DNA of 64,000 nucleotides from NCBI RefSeq assembly GCF_003254395.2, contig NC_037645.1, positions 2,381,222 through 2,445,221 on the forward strand. The letters are read 5' to 3'. This document shows positions 38,118-51,200 of the stretch, piece after piece (the stretch's first letter is position 1; every line of letters begins with the position of its first letter). Below the pieces are notes generated by a model, which worked only from the letters and a program-made list of their open reading frames with translations, was not told the DNA's origin and made no database searches. Both the position numbers and the translations under genes were made by a program. Origin of the DNA: Apis mellifera. Taxonomy: Eukaryota > Arthropoda > Insecta > Hymenoptera > Apidae.

Positions 38118-39630
38118 ATGGTATTAACGAAGGAATATCGTATATGCATGCCTCTTACCACAGAAGAGGTAATTCATTCTTTTTAAATTTGTAATGTTTA
38201 TTTTTATTATAATTTTTAATAATTCCTTTTTTTCACAAAAAATTATTATAATTTTATTAATAATTTTCAATTGTAATTATTCACTTTGTCAGTTAATATA
38301 TTTTCAAAATTTTTAAATACAATTAGAAATTCTATTAGTTTGTGAATTAAGGAATTTCAATCTTTCTTATAGTATCGTATAGGACAATTATATATGATTG
38401 CCAGACATAGTCATGAGCAATCTGATAATGATGAAGGTGTTGAGGTAGTTGAAAATATAGAATGTGATCATCCAGAACATGGAAAAGGCCAATTTACAGA
38501 AAAAAGAATTCATTTATCTAGGTAATAATTATGATATCATTTATTCTTTTTATATTTAAGTTTTTCATTAAAAGATAACTCATTTTCTACATATTATATT
38601 ATAGTAAATTACCATATTGGGTTCAATCGATCATTCCACGAATATTTTATGTCACAGAGAAAGCTTGGAATTATTATCCTTTTACTATCACAGGTACATT
38701 AGGTATTAATAGAATTCAAAAATATATATTTCTGTTTAATAATATTTCATTTTTATTTCATGTTATTTATGGTCTATCAAGAATATACTGTAAGTATTTA
38801 TTTATTATATTTCATTTGAGATTTCTTGCTATCTAATTTTACTTTTTAGTGTTCATTTATTCCAAAATTTCACATCTCAATAAAAACACGGTATGAAGAT
38901 AATAATGGATCCACGGAAAATGTATGTAAATGAGCATATGTTTTATGCATTAATATAATTAATTCTGTTATTTATATTGCAATTAAAACAGTGTTTAGGG
39001 CTTTCTCCCATTGAGTTGATTCATCGTGAAATTGATTTTGTAGACATTGCATATGATGAACTTTCTGCAAAGCATTATAAAGAAGAAGAGGTATTATTAT
39101 TAATCTTTAATTTATTTATGTTTAGAGCAATTTATAAAATTTAAGATTTATATTTTTTATTTTAGGATCCAAAATTTTTTCAATCTCAACGAACTGGTCG
39201 TGGACCATTGGTAGAAGGCTGGAAAAATATCACACAACCTATAATGTGTTCTTATAAATTAGTCCATGCTTCTTTTGAAGTTTGGGGCATGCAAACTCGA
39301 GTTGAAGACTTTATTCATAGAGTAATTATATAATTTATAACTATAAAATGATTATTAGATTATTAAATATAATTTTTATGTCCGTAGTGTATAAGAGATA
39401 TTTTATTATTGGGTCATCGACAAGCGTTTGCATGGATTGATGAATGGTATGATATGACATTGGAAGATGTTCGACAGTATGAACAAAAGATGCAAACTGA
39501 AACAAATGAGAAAGTACGACTCAGAAATCAAAATGAGAGACCAATAACACCGCTCACACCAACTTCATCAGTGCCATCTTCACCATTACCCAAATCTCCT
39601 ACCAATCGATCATGGTTTTCTTGGTCATAG
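38118..39630 (+). CDS. rdgBbeta: Cytoplasmic phosphatidylinositol transfer protein, RdgB-beta/PITPNC1 type
   Basis: Eight exons, 288 residues: 38118-38168, 38373-38521, 38605-38693, 38782-38789 (microexon), 38850-38921, 38992-39090, 39166-39321 and 39388-39630. The protein spans a single PITP domain (about 1-245). It matches the class IIB signature KEYRICMPLTTEEYRIGQLY, then HSHEQSDNDEGVEVVEN, GQFTEKR, EKAWNYYPFTITEYTCSF, RTGRGPLVEGW and GHRQAFAWIDEWYDMT. Class I PITP-alpha differs at these blocks, so RdgB-beta/PITPNC1 is preferred. Members bind phosphatidylinositol or phosphatidic acid and exchange them between membranes in the cytosol. The C-terminal tail is Ser/Thr/Pro-rich (PLPKSPTNRSWF), the kind of tail that binds 14-3-3 in mammalian PITPNC1. 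Length is close to the insect form and shorter than the human. Confidence 0.95.
38782..38789 (+). other. rdgBbeta: 8-base microexon of the RdgB-beta gene
   Basis: The sequence AATATACT lies between an acceptor AG (38780-38781) and a donor GTAAGT (38790). With the trailing G of exon 3 it encodes Glu-Tyr-Thr, exactly the residues the family has between YPFTIT and CSF. Skipping it would shift the frame, because 8 is not a multiple of 3. Flanking introns are short (88 and 60 bases). Confidence 0.9.
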
Positions 39631-40080
39631 CCACAATTCTAAAAAAATTAGAGTAATTGATAGCCTATCTAGGGAACGTAATTAAAAATTGTGCAAATAA
39701 ACATCAGCATTTTCGATTCTGTGTGTGTATATATACATATATACTGTGTACATTATAGTCAGGTCACCTGTAACAGGATTTGTAAACCAGAGTTCCTGCT
39801 CTATGCTTCTAAATCGTTTTTGTGCAAGGTTATTAAACAAAGGATATTGATTGTCTAAGTAATGTTGAATATTTTTATAGTTTAATATATGTTAAACTAT
39901 TTTTATTTATATTAATCAGTTTAGGAATTAGTTTATTGAAAGCAATATTTTAAATGAGGAGCAGGTTTTTTATTTTCAGTAGTTACGTTTGTGATTATTT
40001 ATTTGATATTTGTATTGATTATTGTTTCGTTGATCTAGAATAGAGGAAAAAAATAAAAGATGTAGTCCTCAAATCGTTAT
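39631..40080 (+). other. rdgBbeta: 3' UTR of the RdgB-beta gene
   Basis: After the stop at 39630 the sequence is less AT-extreme than the intergenic DNA. It contains AATAAA at 39696-39701 and again at 40052-40057, suggesting alternative poly(A) sites. A TGTGTGTATATATACATATA tract at about 39721 may be a regulatory element. The exact end is unknown. Confidence 0.55.
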
Positions 40081-42890
40081 AACATAAACGTAAACAAGGC
40101 TTAGCGAATCTTTAATGTGGTTAGCAAAGTTATATTGCATCCAAATATATTTGTCGATAGTATATACATCAGTTTAAATATGTATGAAATATTGTAAAAA
40201 CCAGTGATAGCATTTATCTTAAGAATTATTAAATATTGTAGCAAAATATCATACACAAAAGATATAAATATGTATGTATGCTTCTTGAACTGCAACTACG
40301 AATTTTCATGGCACTACTGAATTGCATTCTTCTTTAATCTTAACGAAGAAGCAATAATATTATAAATAGCTATAAAGTTTTTTTTAATTGAAAAATAAAT
40401 AGATGTATATATAGAATTATTGCTGCTAAAGCATAATTTTAATTTTTAAAATTTCAAAAAATATATATAGAAAAAGAGTACCTATTTTTATTTATATATT
40501 AATATTTGAATATTTTTATTTTTCTTTTTTTATTTAAATTATTTATCTGTTTTCTAAAATTTTCTTGGGACCAAAAATAAAAAAAATTGAAATTGAATAA
40601 AATAAAAAAACAAAAATAGGTATGCACAAAATTCACATACAATTTATAACTTTTAGATAGATTGCAATTACAACTATACACAATTGGAATGTGTATATTA
40701 TGGAAATGGAAAAAAAATATTCGATTTTATGCTTAGGAATTTCACTATTTATTTTCCATTGTTTATGGCACATTTAAAAATTGTGTTCCTATTTGAAAGG
40801 GTATTTATACCATAAAATATTTAATTTCTTCATTACTATATATGTATGTATTTAAATAAAAATTTCAAGCAATTTTTCTCAAGAATTAACTATTTTATTG
40901 TTTAATTCACTTACTAATCATGGTTAATTCAATCTTAAATTCCTAAAATTGTAATAGGTTCCTAAAAAAAAAAAAAAAAAACAGATTGAATAAATAATTC
41001 GTGTCTATTCAAAGAATGAATAAAATGTTTAAATTACTTATATTCAATCATTTTTAAAAAAAATTATTTTTTTTAATTTTATTTTTTATAATTTTATTTT
41101 TTATAATTTTATTAATCATTCTCCATAAAATTTATTATCATTTCTAGCTTAAAAATATCTAATTTCACTAATTAAAATATTTTATGCAATAGTGTATAAT
41201 AACTTTGAGCCAAATTTACTATTAACAATAAAATAATTGCCCGAATGAATGATTAGAATGTCGCAAAGAAAAACAGAACTTTTAATTGTCTTTGAAATCA
41301 GTATGAAATTAATAAACTTCAATTTATGAATATATATATATAAATCCCTCTAACATATCCTCTTGTTTCAGGGGATGCTCGACCCAGTTATTCCTTCTCC
41401 TCTTCTGTCATTCATTATATTCATCTAATAGTTTGAATACGGAATCAAAAAAATAAAAAAAAATAAAAGTTTTATGCATTGGATTATTGAGATTTTAAAT
41501 TGCTTTTCAAATTGATTTAAGATCCTAGGATATTAGATATATATTAGAATTATGACAATATTATGAAGAACAATATTATATTGACATATAAATTTCTTAT
41601 CTCGTATTTATTTTATAATTTATATAGTGTATTCAAAAAAGATTTAGTCTTTTTAGAAATTTTCTGAATCATTTAAAAATATTATAATATTGGCTATTAT
41701 TAATATTATTAATTAATTTTATTATTGCTAAAATTTCTATTTTTTTTATTTCGTTATCATTATCTTACGTCATAATTTTTTCTTTATATTGAAATTTTTT
41801 CTTCACTATTAGATTTATTTTATATTTTTTATTATTGACATTTTATTTACTTATTATTATTATATATTATTATTTCTTTATTATTTTTGTAATCTTATTC
41901 TTTTGTTATATGTTGATATAATTTTTGAAAATCGAAGGATCATAAATAAATGTATATGATTGATAATCGAATTTATTTTTATGATATATAAATAATTAAA
42001 AATAATCAATATTAATATAAAAAATATTGAATGATTATTGAATAAATAAATTCTTCTAATTGAAAATTCAATTGTTAAATCGAATTGATTTTTATAAATA
42101 AATTATTTCTTGTTTTAACTTTTTTTTCTTTTATTTCAGTTGGTGCCTTCCTGTTCAACCTACTTCAACAGCTTTAAAATGCGATTTTAATAGGTAGCAT
42201 CACAGATTTATATTTATTCAATTAATAATATTTGATTATATAAATATTCATTTATTACAGTTCATTATTGAAGGTGTTTTTTACAATGATATGAATTTTT
42301 CATTGTTCTTATTATATTACATAATTATTACATTAATCTTTTATATTATATCTTTTATATTAAATAAAAACTGTTTCGTAAAAAAACTATTTTTTTTCAA
42401 AATTTTTGGAATGTAACGAATATGGAGATAAAAGATTAAAAAAAATTTTATTTATTTAAATAGATTATTTAGATAAATAGATTTTTAATAATTGTTTTAA
42501 TATCAAGCGAAAAATATACTTCAAGACATATTATATTTTATTATATTTTATTATACATATTATTACATCTTCATTTATCATACATCTTCATATATCTAAT
42601 GAAAAATATCTATATTTTTTTCCATTATTCGATAAATGAAAAATACTAATTTATCGAATTTATTGTTTTATTTTTTAAATTTAAATTTAATATAAATAAC
42701 ATTTTTATATATAAATTTATGAATTTATAAATTAATAATAACAGACAAATAATCTCTTTCTGAAATAACTTTTAAATTTAGAAAGTATCTTTCACTTTTA
42801 ATTATGTAACTAACTGTAATTGATCCTCGATTGAAAAGGTTAGAAGGATTTTCCTATTATAAATGTTATGCAAACATTTGAAGCGATTAT
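40081..42890. other. AT-rich intergenic DNA
   Basis: No gene seen. There are long A/T runs. A short tandem near 41065-41115 repeats a unit like TTTTATTTTTTATAA. A GC-richer patch at about 41365-41420 and an exon-like stretch at about 42136-42192 (after TTTATTTCAG, before GTAGCA) are too short to interpret. Confidence 0.5.
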
Positions 42891-42962
42891 AATTATAGTC
42901 ACGCGGTAAGAAAGATCTTCTTGACTTGCTTTTCACTAAGTATGAATGCTTCCCCTTTCTGT

Positions 42963-43022
42963 CACGTGGCCATGGTGTGTCACGTGTTCCCATAGGCCAC
43001 GTGAGATTGACATTGACACGTG
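42963..43022. promoter_or_regulatory. Array of four CACGTG E-boxes
   Basis: Perfect CACGTG hexamers occur at 42963-42968, 42981-42986, 42998-43003 and 43017-43022. Start-to-start spacings are 18, 17 and 19 bases. Flanks vary: GTCACGTGGC, GTCACGTGTT, GCCACGTGAG and ACACGTGAAC. A CCATGG lies between the first two. The array sits in a GC-richer island (about 42895-43100), about 1.1 kb upstream of the candidate first exon of the PDF-receptor-like gene. CACGTG is bound by CLOCK/CYCLE, MITF/TFEB, USF and Myc/Max bHLH proteins, and which one acts here cannot be told. Confidence 0.75.
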
Positions 43023-44139
43023 AACAACTCAATTGAGGATATTGTATTTTGGAATTAATGAGAATTCATTTGATCGACGTTGTCCTTCCTACTATTAGAA
43101 TTAATTAACAATCTATCCATCCCTTATGTTTCGTAATCGACGATCCATTTAATTAATCTAACTTCTTTCTCTCGCATAATCGTTTGCGTAATCAGAATTA
43201 CGTACAATGTACAGGAATGATTTTATTAGAGAATTCAATATTAGAATTATAATTTCAATCGTCGAGATGTAATTTCGAATGATTGAAAATTTGGATTAAT
43301 ATGCTGATAAAAAAAATGAAGAGTAATTTTATGAATTATATTTCTCATATGAATTTGTATGAACATAAATCATATTTTCGGTATTTTTTAATATATAAAT
43401 GTTTTTTAATGTGTATATATATATATATTTAATACATTTTTAATAATATATTAATATATGAATTTCTAAATAATTTTTCATACAAAATGAGAAAATCGAT
43501 CAATAAAAAGATTTGAAATCAATCAATTAAAATTTGAAAAAGAACTCTATGGAATAAATATAAAGGAGAATATATAAATAATCCAGAGAAATTTTGTTTC
43601 ATCGTTAATTCTCTAAATTCAAAAAAGGAATTTAAAAAAAGATATTTGAATAATTATTTCTTATTACTTTTTAATATTTAATAAATTTCAAATATATAAA
43701 TTCAATTTCTTCAAAATTATTCCATTATTTTTTGATAAAAATAATCAATATCAATCAATATCATCATTATATTTCACTAAAAAATAATGATAAAATTTAA
43801 ATTTTAAGTATAACATTTTTTAAAATAATTTTTTCATTTTTTAAATATACTTTTATTAAATTTCTAGATACTTTTAGATTTTTAATTTTTAAAAATTAAA
43901 AAAGAAATTTTTTCATTTTTTCATCTATATAAATATGTATCACGAGGTGAAAGTAATTTATCATAAATTAAGCACACAAATTACAACAATCTTAAACCAT
44001 TAATACAATGAAAATTACTATTTGTTGTTTCCAAAAATAAAACTATTTAAACATCTCGAATATTTTAGTTAGAATTTGTTTAAATAGTTAATAAAAGATC
44101 CATCGATCATAAGATAATTTTTGTGCTAATCTAATATAT

Positions 44140-44379
44140 TTGGCGCGAATAAGGATCTGTTGTGATGTGTAATCCTGCAACTAGATGGCGATGGGGTAGA
44201 AGTGTGATTCCTTGCGCGACTAGCCGCATCCCTAACGAATTTGGAACAGTTGACGCGCGTACTTTGTCACGTTCGTGTCGTTTCTTGTGATTCTATTGTT
44301 AAACTTTTATTTTTCATCATAATTTTTAACTTAATTGTGTGGTTAATCAAAAGATCTTCCGATTTTTTCATAGCATGTG
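44140..44379 (+). promoter_or_regulatory. Candidate promoter and non-coding first exon
   Basis: A GC-richer block (44140-44290, with GGCGATGGGG and GACGCGCG) is followed by a good donor, CATGTG then GTAAGT at 44380. There is no ORF of note. The next strong plus-strand exon is at 52252, so this is probably the untranslated first exon of the PDF-receptor-like gene. The link is inferred from order and spacing only. Confidence 0.4.
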
Positions 44380-47300
44380 GTAAGTTCTAATTGTTATTTT
44401 TAATAATGGAAAATATTATTCTTTTTAAATGATTTTTTATTTATTTGAAATGTTTATTTGAATTATTTATTTGGACCAATTGATTTGAAATTGATTTAAA
44501 ATTATCGATAACGCAATTTTTAAACGATGATTGAATTTGATTTTAAATTCTATTTAATCTAATTTATTATTATTTATTTGATTGAGAAAGATATGTAAAT
44601 ATTTGATTGAGATTTCATTAATATTAAGGAGTAATAAGAAATGAAGTTATTTGTTTTGATTTCTTATATATATTTTTTCTTTGTTGAGAGATTTTTTGAT
44701 TTTTCGATAATTCCTCAAATGTTTTATATTAATAATATGTTTCTTAATCATTATGATTACATTGATAATTCTACAAGATCAATTCTCATTTATCATTTCT
44801 TTCATCTCATTAACGAACAAGAAACATGCTTTTTATTTATTGAATATGAAAATCAAAGAAACATTTTATATGTATGAATATGGAAAATAACTCATCTATC
44901 TTCGTTGAGATTTTTTAATGCGTAATTATTCACATGTACATCGAATTAATATACATCCTCGTGATTTCCAATTATTCGCAATTCCCTCGATATTCTTTTC
45001 TCTTATCAATATCATTTTCTTCATCAGCAATTATTTTCTATTATCGACAATATCAGCATTATAATTACTTTTTATTTTGCATTTTATCGGAATTCTGCGA
45101 TATTGTAATGCAACATCAAATATATAGCGTGATTTATATATAAAAGTTTTATACAAGTATTAATATTAAGTTATTTGTACACTAAAAATATTTTTATTTT
45201 TGTGAAATGTTTCGGATTCAGATTATTTATATTTTGATCGATATTTTTCTTATTGTGGATCTTATAATTTTAAAGAAATTAAAATTATTTATCAAATTAT
45301 TGCTAAAAAATAAATATTTTAATATATATAATAAATAATAATAATTAATAAATAGTTATTATATTTTTATTAAATAATGATAAAATTAAAATTTTTTATG
45401 AATTTTTCGAATTTAAAATTACCTCCAATTTGTCCCAAAATTATTTTTATCGGATATAAGAGAGGGATAATTTTGAATTTATATTCTTATAGTACAGAAT
45501 AGTAAAAAATCTAATAAATAAATTTTGCATTTAATTTACTAAGAAAAATATATATAATATAGAAGGTTTTTTAGATATATCAAGATATTATTAATATTAG
45601 TAGGTAAATATTATACTAAATTTATTATATTAATTCATAAAGAAATAAAGCTGTTTCTCTTTTTGCGAAATTCCCATTTTTTAAATTTAAAGTTTGAATA
45701 ATTACAAAAAATAAAATATTTTTTACAAGTTTCTTCTTTAATTTTTTTTAAATAATTATAGTCTTTTAAAAAAAAATACAATTGAAAGATCTTAATTATT
45801 TCTTTTACTTTCTATCCATTTTTTATTATTCCATTTATTATTTTAATTTTTAATTAAATAATTTTGACTATTAAATATTACTACATTATTAAATATATAT
45901 TAATCTTTATTGTTTTTTTATAAATAAAAAATGTATATTCAATATATTTCAAGTGAAAAAAGATGTTTAATTAAAAAAATTTAATTGAATTTTCTCTAAT
46001 TTTATATTCATTATTGGATCTGATCATTTTGGATTTGTTCTACTTTTATCCACATAAATCCAATAAACTTATTATTTTTTCTTCAATTAGACCAATTTAT
46101 TAATCTCTTCATGATATGAGTTAGATGTTAAAGTTAGTTGATAAAGTCTTGAATTATAGGCAAAATTAGAGCATGTGACATATCTAAAATATTATAAATG
46201 AAATAATAGTGTCCTGTTAAAGTAATTCTCTTCAACGATGAAGATAATTCATTTCTTCGATTTTTATTGATTCTTCTCTTCCTATTATTGGATTTTAAAG
46301 AAGGAAAAAACGAGAAGAAGTTTTAATTAGATATTTAATTACACAGTTAACAAGTTTAGAGAGTTTTATAAAAAAAAATTATATCTATTTCTTTATTAAA
46401 CAGTGAAATCAAGATTTTTTTATGAATATTAAAAAATAAAAAGAGTAACATTTTTATAACATAAAATAAATAATATTTTTATCAATTCATTAGAACATAA
46501 AATATTTAATTAACTTTATTAATGACAAAATTGACAAAATTGTATTAATTTCGTGAAAAATTAATAAAATTCTAATTCTATATAAGATTATAATTTTCAA
46601 ATGAGAAACTATTAGAATAATTCAAAATTTTGTTGCAATTAATAACAATGCATTCATTTCTTCAATTTTCAAGGTCGAAGAACCCAAAATGAATAGAATC
46701 GAAATTGTAGGGCATTTGGCAAAATTATAATTTCTCGTTTGATATTCAACACGTACAGTCTGCCCACGCAGAAATTATTAGATCGATATATTCAGTTCCA
46801 TCCTTCTAATACTATGCAACCAGTGTTGCATAAATTTCAATTTAACTTCTATGATTCTGCAAATTCTGAAATCATAGTGGTCATTGAACCACGTTTAATA
46901 TTCTCCGTAGATATGTATTCGAATGAGCATATTCTTAGTGGAGATTCTTACTTTTGTAAAATTCTTATTTTATTACAACCTACAACGTTAATTTTAAAAT
47001 AATATTAGTATAATTTCAAAATAATATTAGTATATAGAATTATATTTATAGAATATCTTTGTAAAATCAATTCTAAGGATGAAAAGTTGCAAAAATTTTG
47101 ATTAATGGTTATTAAATTATAAATAATTATAAAAATAAAGTTTATACTGGATGAAGCGAAGTGGAGATAAATCTGTCTTACCTTAATGCAAACTTAAATT
47201 ATTTATAATTTAACAAATAAATCTCAACTGATATTTTTATGTACTAATTTTTTACATTTCCTTTAATTAAACTTTCTATTCTAAAAAGAAAAAACTCCAC

Positions 47301-48226
47301 TCTTCAAAGATGTCCACGAATATTTCAACATTTTATATATATATCTACAAATTTGAAAATTTATTAGATATAAAAATTAACGTCATAATTATAATTAATA
47401 TTAAAACGCATAATATAATTATAAAATTAATATAGATATATATTAATTTACAATACAACATACAAAATAATTAATACTACCAGTGTTACTTGACACATTG
47501 TTCCACTCAGTTGCCAAATTACAAGAGAAAGAAAACTTTTTAACAAGCCATAATTAGAAACCACAATTTGCGTACTGAAACATGTATAATTTATTTATTT
47601 GAGAATCCGAAACTTTCTTTTTCCATTCGGTTTTTCTCGTTAAATTTTCACCATACCACATCCATTAAGATTGCGCACACATAAAATCACAAAAGGATCT
47701 TAAATTCTGGCAACGATCATTAAGCATTTATTCAGGTCAAGGCCCAATAGTCGTGATGGATTCGCAATAGAGCCTCTCTTGTGAACAATAAGCGTGTGAT
47801 ATTGCACTAATTAGCGAACGAATATTAGGAAAAGCGAGGAAACATACGCTTGGTCCGATGTTTCATTCTAAATTGTTACGTTCATTGCAGGGAATTGATC
47901 GTCAAGTGATGTGATATTTATTCGATATGTGCCCTCGCGAATATCTGTCCAGGTATCATTCTGGAAGAAATAATACAAAATTAAAAATTGGTATTTAAAT
48001 TTTTTTGAATTCTTATAACTTTGATCTTTTGAAAGAACGAAAATATTTTTCACTAACTCATCGTTATCTATATTCATATATATTATAAATAAAAATAAAA
48101 TAACAATAGAATAGAATTTCATATTTCTACGAGTAACGAAATACTTTTCTAGTAACGAAGTTAGCGAATTCGTTGTGTTTTACTACTTTATAGTTGAACG
48201 TCATTATAATCACTTTAAAAATATTC

Positions 48227-48274
<48 letters not shown>

Positions 48275-51200
48275 ATATTTTCGATATTCCAGAATGGAAA
48301 TTAAACGTACAAGCATATGATCAATATTCATCCATATATTTACTATTTTCGATACCTGTCAATAATCGGAACTCGTCATAGTCATGATTCATAGCTGGTT
48401 GCTTGCCTCCAGGCATCTCATTAACTTGTACACTTTTAACTTCCAATATTTAAATATTTATTTATTTAAATTTCTAAATTTTACAAACCAATTTTCCAAG
48501 CTTTTGAATATTGTCAATTTACATTAAGTAAATCAATTTACATAATATAAGCTAATAATATGGTGCAATGGACTATTTCTATCATTAACTAAATTAAATT
48601 TTCTTTGAAGAATAAAATTAATTGGATACATATGTTAAAATTAGAAACAGAAAATATTTTTTCAAAAAATTTTTTCCTTTTTAATATATAATTAATATAT
48701 TGAAATAAAAATATATATTTTTTTAGAATATTCGTATCATTTTTGTAACATGAAAAATATCTTTTGTCAAAATTGTCAGATTTTATTCGAGTGATTCATT
48801 TGGAAAATAATAGTTCAATGGATCGATTTTCTCTTGAGAATTTAATGAAATACGCGTGGGAGGTAATTATCTTAGTCCATTGGTATCTGTAAATCATTTG
48901 GAATTAATATATTTGTTTTATCAATTAATTTCCCAAATATTCTTTCTTTTTTTTTCTTTTCTTCTGTAAATCATTAATTTATTATTTTTTTTAATTTTTC
49001 TATTTTATAATCTTTTTTAAAAAACTATAAGCATTCACTCTTTTTTATAAATTAGATTCTTTAGATTCTTTAGAATCTTTTCTTTTGTTTTGTATTTTTA
49101 ATTTTTCTTTTTAAATTGAAATATCATTTGCTTAATGATCAATTTTTACTATTATTGTATTAAAATTTTACATTTTTCTATACGATAAAAAAAAATAAAA
49201 ATATAAAAGTCAAAATTTTATTTATTTGAATCCATTTCTTTTATGATGGAAAATAAAAATGAAATAAATGAAAATAAAATGTAGATGAAATATTTATATA
49301 TATATTATTATATATATATATATAATACATATATGAAATTTATTTTCACATAAAATTATTTTATTTTTATTTTATATCTCGACAAATAAGATTGTATTTG
49401 ATAATTAGGATTCGAAAGATAGATAAATAAATATTCGCAAATAAATATTATCAAAAATTGTAAATTTATAATAATCCAGATTACAATTTATTGTAATTGT
49501 TAAGGCATAAAGTTTTGATCGAATCATTTATATTCTCTAATTCTAATAATTCTAAAATAAAACCATTTTTCGAAGCTAAAATTTTATATTTTACGCCATC
49601 AATTCCTGAAATTTCGCTTCATTATGAGATTATGTTGATATCAGTCAAAACTTTATTATGTTATATTTATAAAGTATTATTAAGTATAGTAACATTGAGT
49701 AAAAATAATTAAAACAAAACATTTTAATTATTATAAGCAATATTATAAGCAATATTAAATCCTTCATTATTATTTTGATATAAAATCAATAATGAAATGT
49801 TAGAAATATAATGCTTACAAAATAGAAGATTGCCGAAATAAACTTTGATTCAATTAAGATTTCAAATAAAATAAAAATTTTTGAACTTTTGAAAATCTAT
49901 AAAGTTTTCATAAAATTTCAAATTCGAGATTCGGGAATTTAAAAATTAGATTTCAACCCATTTCTATTCTATATTATAAAATTTTTAATCATTAAAATTG
50001 AATAACATTGAAATAATAAAATTAATTTAAGAAGAAAAAGCAAATCTTGACGTAAAAAAGAAAAGCGAACGACTATAAAAGTTTTTATTTTGAATGATTT
50101 ATATTAGAAAATTAATTCATTTTCTTTCTATTTATTCAAATATATTTATATCTACAAAATTTTAATTACAGTTAATTACAAAAGTTTAATTTAATTGAAT
50201 TATTCATAAATATTTAACTTAATTTAATACTTAAATTCTAACCTCAATAGATATTTTTATTATATTTATATTAATTTTTATTATATTTCCTAGTTAATAT
50301 TATTATTTATATCGAATGTTGAAGTAAAGATTTCATGATATCAAAGTTCGAAAATTATTAACAACAATAATTATAAACAATATCTTAAAAAACAAATTTC
50401 ATCTTTTTTCCTTACCTTAATAAGATGTAACTTTTTCTTAACGATCTTTCTGTGTACATATTCGCTATTTTTCATTCGAATCCATTCACTTAAAACTTAT
50501 TCTCTTGTTTTTGAAAAGTAAAAAAATCTAGTTGAAATATCTTGCAAGAAAACTTGATTTATCTCGGTTTCTTTGATGATTTCATCACTATGCAAAAATA
50601 ATCACCAGAATAAATAACTTGATGTTGAGAAAGGCTCAATTCAATTTATGATTTTCGAATGGGAAAAACAGAACAGCCTTTTCATAGAGTTGAGAATCGA
50701 TTTTCAAAATGACTAAGTTGTTATGCAATTATGCACTTATGAGAAGTTTTAACGAGACTTCTCAAAAGTTTAAGCTTAAGCGGTAGTTTAACCTCAAACA
50801 TGGATAAGGATTGCATTTAATATCTGCCACTATTTCAATTTAAATTTACTGATTTATTTTCAAAATATCTCTTTAAATTCTTCTACCTTCTTATCACTTT
50901 AATAAATTGATTTAGTAATTTTAGTTAAGGATAGATTAATTTATTATTTATAACACTATTATTAATAACTAATATAAGATAAAATGTATACAATAAAATA
51001 TGTGACAAAACACGAAATAAATATAAAATATAAAATTGATAATTATTTATAATTGTTAAAAAGTTTTCTTGAATTTGAATTTATATTGAAATTATTGAAC
51101 ATTAGAAATTTTTTGAACCAATCAAAATGATTGTCAAAGTATCATGTCGCCGAGCTTTTTTATTGGTTCTTTACTTTATAATTTAGTCATCAATATAAGT

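Noticed and set aside
38118..39630. Class I PITP-alpha / vibrator identity
   Set aside because: KEYRICMPLT, HSHEQSD and the GHRQAFAW-DEWYDMT block match RdgB-beta/PITPNC1, not class I PITP.
42802..43032. 76-codon minus ORF over the E-box array
   Set aside because: No domain and no splice context. The repeated CACGTG pattern explains the GC content better than coding.
46739..47002. 87-codon frame as a gene
   Set aside because: No ATG at its start, no domain, and intronic position. It may only be a GC-richer patch.
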